DNA of 5,412 nt, from positions 1 through 5,412 of the forward strand of contig CALIEE010000253.1 in assembly GCA_938022485.1 (NCBI GenBank). Reading direction: 5' to 3'. The position numbers and the translations under genes were made by a program. This document shows, piece after piece, positions 1-5,412 of the stretch. The notes below the pieces were generated by a model, which did no database searches, had not been told where the DNA came from, and worked only from the letters and a program-made list of their open reading frames with translations. Origin of the DNA: an uncultured bacterium (lineage in GTDB: Bacteria > Bdellovibrionota_C > UBA2361 > SZUA-149 > CALKYB01). Every line of letters starts with the position of its first letter. Positions within the stretch are counted from its first letter, which is position 1.

Positions 1-307
1 GCAGCTCAGCCTTGTTTTTAAACTTATGAGCAAACATTGAGCCAAGATATAGTTTTAAACTTTTTGATTCAGGGATAGCTGGAGTGTGCTGAGGAAGTGA
101 AAATTCTAGCCAGAAAGTTTTAGGAATTCCATTTTTGTCTAGGCAGTTTATCTCATAACAACTCCAAACATCTGCTCCTTCAAACTCAGAGCCTAGGTCA
201 GTAATTAGCTCTCGGTAGCTGACCCTTGGAACGCCTTTTAATAAATCTCGGTCTAGACTTTGAGGGTAATCTACTTCTTTACCTAAAGGTATAGTTTGAG
301 TATTCAT
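1..307 (-). CDS. queF: NADPH-dependent 7-cyano-7-deazaguanine reductase QueF (two-module type), N-terminal part
   Basis: Partial gene: the first 102 codons run from an ATG at 307-305 to the window edge, and the C-terminal part lies outside. QueF reduces the nitrile of preQ0 to the amine of preQ1 in the cytoplasm with two NADPH, a late step of queuosine synthesis before insertion into tRNA. The reading I made by hand carries the LGK..DY opening, the LLKGVPR segment, DVWSCYE and, at residues 80-88, the QueF substrate motif ESKSLKLYL. In E. coli-type (long, bimodular) QueF this motif lies in the N-terminal module at about this position, so I assign the long type. The catalytic Cys and Asp should lie in the unseen second module. 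It starts 3 nt after the queC stop with only a weak GGAAA about 12 nt upstream, so translation is probably coupled to queC. Family assignment is firm; enzymatic completeness cannot be judged. Confidence 0.93.
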   Translation of the reverse strand, partial: MNTQTIPLGKEVDYPQSLDRDLLKGVPRVSYRELITDLGSEFEGADVWSCYEINCLDKNGIPKTFWLEFSLPQHTPAIPESKSLKLYLGSMFAHKFKNKAEL

Positions 308-310
308 TAA

Positions 311-1021
311 TTAAAGATTTCCAAGAAGTTGTCGATCAGTTTCGTAGTTGGTTGGATCATTATCACCAAGGGCAGCTCTTCTTTCTATGCAAGCCGCGCA
401 TTTACCGCAATGCAGCTCACCACCTTGGTAGCAGGTCCAGCTTTTTTCAAACGGAAAGCTAAGCTCCAATCCTAGAGAGGCAATTTGAGCCTTGTTTAAA
501 ATCTCAAAAGGAGCATGAAACTTAACCTTGGAGTCACTACCAAAGGCTATAGCTTCTGCTATCGCTCTATTAAATTCTGGTCGACAATCAGGATATACTC
601 TGTGGTCACCACCATGGGTTCCCAAATAAATATTCCTTTTGCCAGTGGATTCGGCAACACCTGCCGCTATTGAAGCAAATATTCCATTTCGAAATGGCAC
701 AATGGTGCTTGCCATATTGGTTTCGTCATAGCTTCCCAGAGGAATCTGTTCTCCATTTTTCAGTAGACTAGATTTTAAAGCAGAACTAATTGATTCGATA
801 TTAATAGATTGGTGTTCAACCTGGTAGTGCTTTGCCAGAGAGGAAGCCGATTCAAGCTCTCTCTTTCCATGCTTAGAGCCGTAGAAAAAGCTAATAGCAC
901 TAGTTTGAATGTTTTGGCTTTGTAGCAAAGCGAGTATCACGCCTGAGTCCATTCCACCTGATAAAACTATCAAGGCAGGTTCGGAGGGGAGTTTAGGCTC
1001 GGTGATCGTGGCAGAGGCCAT
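311..1021 (-). CDS. queC: 7-cyano-7-deazaguanine (preQ0) synthase QueC
   Basis: This 236-residue protein is of normal family length. QueC is a cytoplasmic ATP-dependent zinc enzyme that converts 7-carboxy-7-deazaguanine and ammonia to preQ0, the substrate of QueF encoded next to it. Visible are the N-type ATP pyrophosphatase P-loop SGGMDS (21-26), YGSKHGKREL (47-56), the VPFRN segment (108-112), GTHGGDH plus YPDCRPEF (134-150), and a C-terminal zinc site with Cys197, Cys205, Cys208 and Cys211 in CYQGGELHCGKCAAC. All expected key residues are present, so it should be active. The ATG lies 2 nt after the exporter's stop codon and no Shine-Dalgarno sequence is visible in front of it, which points to translational coupling within the operon. 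The partner genes queD and queE are not in the window. Confidence 0.97.
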   Translation of the reverse strand: MASATITEPKLPSEPALIVLSGGMDSGVILALLQSQNIQTSAISFFYGSKHGKRELESASSLAKHYQVEHQSINIESISSALKSSLLKNGEQIPLGSYDETNMASTIVPFRNGIFASIAAGVAESTGKRNIYLGTHGGDHRVYPDCRPEFNRAIAEAIAFGSDSKVKFHAPFEILNKAQIASLGLELSFPFEKSWTCYQGGELHCGKCAACIERRAALGDNDPTNYETDRQLLGNL

Positions 1022-1023
1022 TT

Positions 1024-2817
1024 TTAGAGAAGTTGGTGATTAACTAAATTTTTATAAAGGCCATCTTCGGCTAACAATGAGCTGTGTGTTCCCGACTCTA
1101 CGACTTGCCCGTTTCTAAGAACAATCACTTTGTCCGCATGCTGAACCGTGCTCAACCTATGTGCAATTATTAAACAGGTTTTTCCTACCATTAGCTTTTC
1201 CAGAGCTTGTTGTACTAGGTGCTCATTAACACTATCAAGGGAGCTAGTGGCTTCATCGAGGATTAAAAGTGAGGCGTCTTTAATAATAGCCCTAGCAATC
1301 GCTAGTCTTTGTTTTTCACCACCACTGAGTCGTATTCCTCTGTTGCCTACTAGTGTATTAAGTCCTTCAGGCAATTGGTCAATAAACTCTTCTAAGTTTG
1401 CAGACTTGATCGCATTAATCAGTTCGGCGTCTGTAGCTTCGGGGTTTCCGTATAGAATATTATCTTTGATTGAAACAGAGAAGACTTGTGGGTTCTGTTC
1501 AACAACTGCGATCTCTTGTCTTAACTCGCAAGTGGAAAGTTCTTTAAGATTAATACCTTTGTAAAGGACTGAGCCCTCAATGGGGTCGTAAAATCTAGGG
1601 ATTAGCGAGGCAATAGTCGATTTTCCGGCCCCACTTGGACCAACAAGGGCTAATGTTTCACCTTGCTTTATCTGAAAGGAAAGATCTTGTAGGACAGAAA
1701 GCTCTGGTCTGGAAGGGTAGTTAAAGCTTACATTTTCGAACTCAACCAGGGCAGAGGATCTTTGAGAGAGGGTTGTTGGAATCTCGACAGCATTTTGGGC
1801 AGTAGTTACAGAGGCTACTTGATCAAGAACTGCGAATATTCTGTCACCAGCTCCTAGGGCTGACATAAAGTCATCCCAGACCCCGATAAGAAAAACAAAG
1901 GATACTGAAACAATTCCAGCATAAAGAACAAAGGCCGTTAAATCGCCTTCACTCATTGTTCCAGAGACAACCCGCTGAATCCCTATGCAAAGAATGACAG
2001 CAATAGTGCTGTGCATTAAAAAAACCATTGTGGAGCTGAACATTGCCCCAAATTTTGAACGTTCAACTCCGAAACTTAAAGCTGCATCTATAGCATCTGC
2101 GTATCGCTCTACTTCTCGATTTTCGCCGGTAAAAGAGCGAACGGTTTTTACTGATCCCAGGCTTTCCTCAGCAGCCGTTGAAGCTTCGCCTGTTTTATCG
2201 AGCATATTCTTTGAAATTTTTCGAAGCTTCTTGCCCCAGATAGCCCCAGCAAAAATCATAACTGGAACAACAGCCAATATGCTTAATGAAAGAGTAGGGG
2301 ATATGGTCATCATAAGAATCACTCCACCTACAACTTGAAAGAGGTATCTAGCAGCAACCGATAAATTAACAGTAACAGCTCGCTGTAACACTTGAGTGTC
2401 TGTTGAAAGGCGACTTAGTAAATCACCAACTTTCTCTTGGTCAAAGAAAGAGATGTCCTGAGAGATCATAGATGTGTACAATTTTTTTCTAATATCTGAC
2501 ACCACTCGGTAGCCAGCGATATGGAACATCAGATGTCGAAAATAAAAGAATAGTGACTGGATAAAGAAGAGACCCACCAAAGCAATGGCTATGGTTTTCA
2601 GGTCATCGGTCAATGAAAGACCTGTGTTTCCATTGAGTAGTTCCTTAATTAGCCAAGGAAAGAGAAGGTTAATTCCGCTGGCCAGTATCAAAGCGATGAA
2701 ACCACCTGTCAGCAACAGAGCCTGAGGCTTTGTGAACTGTAGGATTCGCGGTCCGAGCTTTTTCAAAGAGGGCTTTGGACCCACGTGGCTAGATTTTTCT
2801 TTTCTACGTCCGAACAT
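1024..2817 (-). CDS. ABC half exporter (ABCB/MsbA-like), fused membrane and ATPase domains
   Basis: With the ATG at 2817-2815 this is a 597-residue half transporter that should act as a homodimer in the inner membrane, exporting a lipid, peptide or other hydrophobic substrate. Six membrane segments lie near residues 33-57, 74-94, 157-173, 175-195, 263-283 and 295-315; the cytoplasmic loop carries the ABCB-type FFDQEKVGDLLSRLSTDT stretch (124-141). The ATPase domain is complete: A-loop Tyr367, Walker A GPSGAGKST (393-401), Q-loop Gln441, signature LSGGEKQ (497-503), Walker B LLILDE with catalytic Glu522, D-loop SSLD (525-528) and H-loop His553. An in-frame TTG at 2856-2854 would add 13 residues; neither start has a clear ribosome binding site, and I prefer ATG only because it is the commoner codon. 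The frame is closed upstream by a TGA at 2913-2911. It is first in a tight cluster with queC and queF. The substrate is not deducible; MsbA itself is possible but unproven, so no symbol is given. Confidence 0.93.
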   Translation of the reverse strand: MFGRRKEKSSHVGPKPSLKKLGPRILQFTKPQALLLTGGFIALILASGINLLFPWLIKELLNGNTGLSLTDDLKTIAIALVGLFFIQSLFFYFRHLMFHIAGYRVVSDIRKKLYTSMISQDISFFDQEKVGDLLSRLSTDTQVLQRAVTVNLSVAARYLFQVVGGVILMMTISPTLSLSILAVVPVMIFAGAIWGKKLRKISKNMLDKTGEASTAAEESLGSVKTVRSFTGENREVERYADAIDAALSFGVERSKFGAMFSSTMVFLMHSTIAVILCIGIQRVVSGTMSEGDLTAFVLYAGIVSVSFVFLIGVWDDFMSALGAGDRIFAVLDQVASVTTAQNAVEIPTTLSQRSSALVEFENVSFNYPSRPELSVLQDLSFQIKQGETLALVGPSGAGKSTIASLIPRFYDPIEGSVLYKGINLKELSTCELRQEIAVVEQNPQVFSVSIKDNILYGNPEATDAELINAIKSANLEEFIDQLPEGLNTLVGNRGIRLSGGEKQRLAIARAIIKDASLLILDEATSSLDSVNEHLVQQALEKLMVGKTCLIIAHRLSTVQHADKVIVLRNGQVVESGTHSSLLAEDGLYKNLVNHQLL

Positions 2818-2907
2818 GAACTGACTAATTTGGATGGGCTTAAATTTCCAGGGCAAGTTTAGCAGTAAATTGACCAGAAAAATAGGCTGGCAGCCAAGGG
2901 CATGATT

Positions 2908-2940
2908 ATTTCAGCTTTTACAAGGATAATGTCCTGAAAT
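2908..2940. repeat. Perfect 7-bp inverted repeat with 19-nt spacer
   Basis: ATTTCAG at 2908-2914 is the exact reverse complement of CTGAAAT at 2934-2940. The spacer also holds a smaller pair, AGGA and TCCT, overlapping one arm. It lies just downstream, in the direction of the exporter operon, of the larger hairpin at 2963-3014. It could be an RNA stem in the operon leader or a protein-binding site; at this length chance is also possible. Confidence 0.4.
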
Positions 2941-2952
2941 TTGGTCTAATTC

Positions 2953-3014
2953 TAAAAGAAAGGCCAGGAAAAGGAGAAGGCTATACACCCGGTATCCTTG
3001 CTCCAAATCCTGGC
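2953..3014 (-). promoter_or_regulatory. Long imperfect hairpin with T-rich flank, possible leader attenuator or terminator
   Basis: Reading the plus strand, GCCAGGA (2963-2969) pairs with TCCTGGC (3008-3014). After a 3x3 internal loop, GGAG (2973-2976) pairs with CTCC (3001-3004). After a one-base bulge (3000), AAGG (2977-2980) pairs with CCTT (2996-2999). After a two-base bulge, ATAC (2983-2986) pairs with GTAT (2992-2995) around a 5-nt loop. That makes 19 pairs in 52 nt. On the minus strand the stem is followed by CTTTCTTTTAG (2962-2952), which resembles the U-run of an intrinsic terminator; the plus strand has no such run. The position, roughly 135-200 nt before the exporter start, fits a leader element of the exporter-queC-queF operon. 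The pairing is directly visible; the regulatory role is inference. Confidence 0.5.
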
Positions 3015-3132
3015 TGAGGCCCTAATGTCTCTATTTCCTGCAACCCTTTGAACTCGCAGACGGTGACATTTTGGTGCCTAATACAGTAAGTATGTCCCCA
3101 ACACCAAGAAGGGCCACTATAGACCTATGCAA

Positions 3133-3160
3133 TATTCATACCTTTTAGATATTGTATTAT
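3133..3160 (+). promoter_or_regulatory. Candidate promoter for the 617-residue membrane protein
   Basis: TATTAT at 3155-3160 matches the sigma-70 -10 consensus at five of six positions. The best placed upstream hexamer, TATTCA at 3133-3138 with a 16-bp spacer, matches the -35 consensus at only three. It would give a leader of about 55 nt before the ATG at 3222. Weak evidence based on motif and position alone. Confidence 0.25.
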
Positions 3161-3221
3161 TGGGTCAGGTGGGAACTAAAATGACTGTTCTTTAAGCAGT
3201 CGCTAGCCGTGGGAATTAGCA

Positions 3222-5075
3222 ATGGGGCAGGCTAAAGCAAAAGAAGTTGAACAGAGTTTTGGTTCTTGGGAGAAATCGCAAAGAGATCCTAGCCAAAAAT
3301 CTGTTGGAGAAAGTAGTAGGCCAAGGGATCTTAGTTGGCTGCCTCAGGCTATTCTTTCTGGCATTGGTATCACCTCCCTTGCTTTGTTATTTTCATGGAT
3401 CCAGGAACATTTACCTGGTGCTTATCTTTCTTCATCTTCGTACTATCTTGTAGGGCTACTTTTGGCTTCTCTAGCTAGGTTATTTCTACCACTGGAGCGA
3501 AGCCGGCTTTTTAGAGCGGCTTTGCCCTGCCTGCTTATGTTTGGGCTACTACCCCTAGCTTGGAGTCTAAAACTGTTTACTCTTGAGCCAGTAGTTACTT
3601 CATTTTTCTCGCTGGTGATTGGGTTTTTTCTTGTCAGCTCACTTAGCTTTCCCGTTGGTGGAGGTGTGGCTTATATTTTGTCATTGCTGGTGGCTATTAT
3701 CGCCTCACTCCCCATAGTTTTTAGGCTATATAGTTTCTCCGGGATTCAGGGTTTAACGATTGTCTCAAGCTTAAGTTTGTTTTTTCTCTGTTTATTTAAA
3801 GTTAAGGCTGTGAGTTATAGGGCTTTGTCAGCCTTTGGGTTTAGCTTGTTTTCTTCCCTTTCTTTGTTTCTGATAACTCTTTTTTCATCCCAGTCTATAG
3901 ATTTCCTAAATAAGGATGGCTCGCTAGCCATAGGCCAAGAGAATATGGTTGATTTGAATTTCCTGCCCGATCTGCAAGGAAGAACCCTATTTGTTTGGGA
4001 GCATGGCTTTAAGTCGGAGGCGATTGAAGATTTTAATAACGATCACGTTGTATTGTTTCCTAAGTCCGGCTCTGGCAGGAATGGATTGATTAATCATTTC
4101 GAAACTTACCAAGCATCCTATCAAAGAATTGTATTGGGCTCCTTGGATCATAGGCAGTTCAGCTCTGAACTTTTAGAGTTATACTCGCTAAACATAGGTG
4201 AACAAGGAGAGTTATGGGCTTTTCTAAGCGATAGGCCTGAGGATAGAGAGTTAAGCCAGGGGGCGCTTTTTTCCTTGCGAACGCGCTTCTCTGAACTAAG
4301 GATTTTTCGAAGTAGTCAGAAAGGACAACTTTTGATTTGGGCATCTAATAGCCCTGACCTAAAGAATGACTTGGCTAATAGTGCTTCTATCGTTTTTTTA
4401 GGTCGTGAAATTTGGGCTCTTCCAGTTGAGATACTTCCAGGAGCTGAACTTTCTTTGTTTAAACCTTTAGCCAGTAAGGTTTCTCAGAATCAATCTTGGA
4501 GCTCCAAGATCGAGAGTAGTAGGAAATGGTTCTACCGGCTATACGCGGCTAAGCGTTCTTTACTGGCTTTGAAATTTGCCGACGATAGTTTGGAAAAAGT
4601 TATTCCCATTTTGCCTAGTTTGATTAAAGACTCCTGTGGCGGAAAACGAATTGAGTTGAAAGAACCTGACTGGCGTTCGAATCGAACTCTTTGTCGTGAC
4701 TCGGTAGTTGCCGCTATGGTCGCTAAAAAAATCAAGGTCCCCCAAGCAATGGCTAAGGATATTCATTGGGCTCAGGCTTTTGTCATTGGAGAGTCCGTTT
4801 CTGGAGATTTTGAATGGCAGAGAGAGCTCGCTAACTTTGCCATGTTTGATTCAGTTTTCTTGAAGCTTTCTGCAGAGACCTTACTTGAGCGGCTCAGACC
4901 ATGTTTGAAAGGCATCTCGGAAGGCGCCAGTGCCTGCCGGAAACAGCTAGCTCGTACATTGAGTATGACAGCTCATCACGAACTCGCTCAGCAAGTTTTG
5001 CTAGCTGATGGGGGTGAGGAGCTTGAACTAGAGGATTATCTAAAGCGAAATAAACGAATTTTTGATAGCAGATAG
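3222..5075 (+). CDS. Seven-segment membrane protein with degenerate spermidine-synthase-like soluble part
   Basis: This 617-residue protein has a charged N-terminus (1-38), seven hydrophobic segments near 41-60, 68-89, 97-117, 122-143, 146-167, 174-193 and 201-222, and a long soluble part (223-617). The layout and several patterns recall membrane-fused spermidine-synthase-like proteins. The first two segments fit their N-terminus; 300-335 (YQRIVLGSL, then a helix and a QGELWAFL strand) fits the 'YDvI.sep ... LkpgG' region; and 346-380 (LRTRFSELRIF, then GQLLIWASNSPDL) fits their typical C-terminal strand pair. The expected glycine-rich SAM motif is replaced (LFVWEHGF, 256-263) and the acidic catalytic positions are not evident, so it is probably not an active aminopropyltransferase. 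Residues 430-617 form a mainly helical extension with Cys472, Cys491, Cys561 and Cys572 that I do not recognise. Charge distribution places the soluble part outside the cytoplasm. The ATG has only a weak GGGA 8 nt upstream. Open frame is certain; homology is my reading by eye. Confidence 0.85.
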   Translation: MGQAKAKEVEQSFGSWEKSQRDPSQKSVGESSRPRDLSWLPQAILSGIGITSLALLFSWIQEHLPGAYLSSSSYYLVGLLLASLARLFLPLERSRLFRAALPCLLMFGLLPLAWSLKLFTLEPVVTSFFSLVIGFFLVSSLSFPVGGGVAYILSLLVAIIASLPIVFRLYSFSGIQGLTIVSSLSLFFLCLFKVKAVSYRALSAFGFSLFSSLSLFLITLFSSQSIDFLNKDGSLAIGQENMVDLNFLPDLQGRTLFVWEHGFKSEAIEDFNNDHVVLFPKSGSGRNGLINHFETYQASYQRIVLGSLDHRQFSSELLELYSLNIGEQGELWAFLSDRPEDRELSQGALFSLRTRFSELRIFRSSQKGQLLIWASNSPDLKNDLANSASIVFLGREIWALPVEILPGAELSLFKPLASKVSQNQSWSSKIESSRKWFYRLYAAKRSLLALKFADDSLEKVIPILPSLIKDSCGGKRIELKEPDWRSNRTLCRDSVVAAMVAKKIKVPQAMAKDIHWAQAFVIGESVSGDFEWQRELANFAMFDSVFLKLSAETLLERLRPCLKGISEGASACRKQLARTLSMTAHHELAQQVLLADGGEELELEDYLKRNKRIFDSR

Positions 5076-5365
5076 CCTTTCACACCAATTGGGAAATCCT
5101 AAGAATATCAGGCACTTAACTCTTAGCTTTATTAACGCTATTGAATTTATTGAAGATTTAACAAAAAAATTTCATTTTCTGTCTTGAAGTTTTCCTTCTT
5201 CAGTGATTATTGGGGTAGTAACCGAGGGTCGAAGGATTGATTGAAATGCTTTTGAGCATAATCGGTTGTCGATTTTAAAATTTTTGTTGAATTGATTCGA
5301 AGGGCTTGGCTTAGGAAAGAGCAAGCTCCCGAGTTGTGACTGAAGCGTAGTTTGGAGATAAGGTA
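5076..5365. other. AT-rich intergenic region and presumed acpP leader
   Basis: This 290-bp gap holds no gene that I can support. Soon after the stop of the membrane protein, CTAAGA (5099-5104) and TCTTAG (5121-5126) form a 6-bp stem with a 16-nt loop, which is too weak and too poorly followed by T residues to call a terminator. A poly-A run lies near 5162-5168. Further on are two small abutting inverted repeats (5246-5274). A CATAAT (5257-5262) could serve as a -10 for acpP, but the nearest -35-like TTGATT (5237-5242) is only 14 bp away, so no promoter is called. Confidence 0.6.
5246..5274. repeat. Two abutting 5-bp inverted repeats upstream of acpP
   Basis: ATGCT (5246-5250) pairs with AGCAT (5255-5259) over a 4-nt loop. 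Immediately next, AATCG (5260-5264) pairs with CGATT (5270-5274) over a 5-nt loop and is followed by a run rich in A and T. They lie about 90-120 nt before the acpP start and could be leader stems or an operator. The complementarity is exact, but the arms are short enough to occur by chance. Confidence 0.3.
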
Positions 5366-5412
5366 ATGTCGGAAAGCGCCGAAAAAGTAAAAAGAATCAT
5401 TGTTGAGCAGTT
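5366..5412 (+). CDS. acpP: Acyl carrier protein, N-terminal 15 codons
   Basis: Partial gene cut by the window edge. The codons read MSESAEKVKRIIVEQ, which matches the helix I opening of bacterial acyl carrier protein (typically MS..EE+VK+IIVEQL). AcpP is the small cytoplasmic acidic protein whose phosphopantetheine arm carries intermediates in fatty acid synthesis; the modified serine of the DSL motif, about 35 residues in, is not within the window. A good ribosome binding site, GGAG at 5354-5357, lies 8 nt before the ATG, clearly better than those of the other genes here and consistent with high expression. The gene usually sits between fabG and fabF; here the gene upstream is the unrelated membrane protein 290 bp away, so acpP should have its own promoter. 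The call rests on 15 residues plus the strong ribosome binding site. Confidence 0.85.
   Translation, partial: MSESAEKVKRIIVEQ

Larger units (their letters stand above)
2857..3221. other. Divergent intergenic region with several inverted repeats
   Basis: This 365-bp stretch separates the minus-strand exporter operon from the plus-strand membrane-protein gene. I find no convincing protein gene; the longest small frames seen are under 20 codons and lack ribosome binding sites of note. Both promoters must lie here or further inside the neighbours. For the minus strand the best -10 I see is TATAGT (3121-3116), without a good -35. It also contains the large inverted repeat at 2963-3014, the repeat at 2908-2940, a 6-bp stem (counting one G-U pair) readable on the minus strand at 3059-3038, and a short GGCT/AGCC stem at 2895-2885 followed by a T-rich run on the minus strand. 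Confidence 0.75.

Noticed and set aside
1148..1564. Open frame of 138 codons on the plus strand inside the exporter gene
   Set aside because: It lies opposite the ATPase domain with all Walker and signature motifs intact on the other strand, and its translation has no recognisable domain. It is a shadow frame.
1985..2338. Open frame of 117 codons on the plus strand inside the exporter gene
   Set aside because: It is opposite the membrane domain of the exporter and has no ribosome binding site or family resemblance.
3092..3148. Small 18-codon plus-strand frame beginning MSPTPRR
   Set aside because: There is no good ribosome binding site, it lies upstream of the candidate promoter for the next gene, and the length is easily reached by chance.
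2857..3221. A preQ1 riboswitch in front of the exporter-queC-queF operon
   Set aside because: I looked on the minus strand for the class I pattern (short G-C stem followed by an A-rich tail ending in ACUAA) and for an obvious class II arrangement, and saw neither. The big hairpin has a different form, so no known class is claimed.
4532..4766. Two overlapping minus-strand frames of about 67 codons inside the membrane-protein gene
   Set aside because: They mutually overlap and lie opposite a continuous 617-codon gene, with no recognisable product.
3222..5075. Annotation as an active spermidine synthase (speE)
   Set aside because: The glycine-rich cofactor loop and acidic catalytic residues expected for the family are not visible, so only a degenerate relationship is proposed.
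5099..5126. Terminator after the 617-residue membrane protein
   Set aside because: The CTAAGA/TCTTAG stem has only two G-C pairs, a 16-nt loop and no proper T-run after it.

Overview
This window looks like ordinary chromosome from a Gram-negative bacterium of moderate, somewhat AT-rich composition. The signs are a QueF of the long two-module type, an ABCB-type half exporter and the first codons of an acyl carrier protein. I cannot fix the phylum from sequence alone; a proteobacterium or a marine verrucomicrobial (Opitutae-like) lineage would both fit. No mobile element, CRISPR array, tRNA or rRNA is visible.

Left part (1-2856, minus strand): three genes read right to left as a very tight cluster: an ABC half exporter, then queC after a 2-nt gap, then queF after a 3-nt gap, with queF running off the window edge. 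QueC makes preQ0 and QueF reduces it to preQ1, so the pair supplies two consecutive steps of queuosine tRNA modification. The exporter in front of them has no obvious role in that pathway but appears to be co-transcribed with them.

Middle (2857-3221): a 365-bp divergent intergenic region. It holds a large imperfect inverted repeat (2963-3014) with a T-rich flank on the minus strand, a second perfect 7-bp inverted repeat (2908-2940), and a further segment able to pair with the first. Together these suggest a structured leader for the exporter-queC-queF operon, possibly an attenuator. I could not recognise a known preQ1 riboswitch in it.

Right part (3222-5412, plus strand): a 617-residue membrane protein with seven predicted membrane segments and a long soluble C-terminal part. 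Its layout resembles membrane-fused spermidine-synthase-like proteins, but the SAM-binding and catalytic motifs appear to be lost. By the positive-inside rule the soluble part may lie in the periplasm, where four cysteines could form disulfides. This protein is the best candidate for unexplored biology here. After a 290-bp gap, the window ends in the first 15 codons of acpP, a core fatty-acid synthesis gene.
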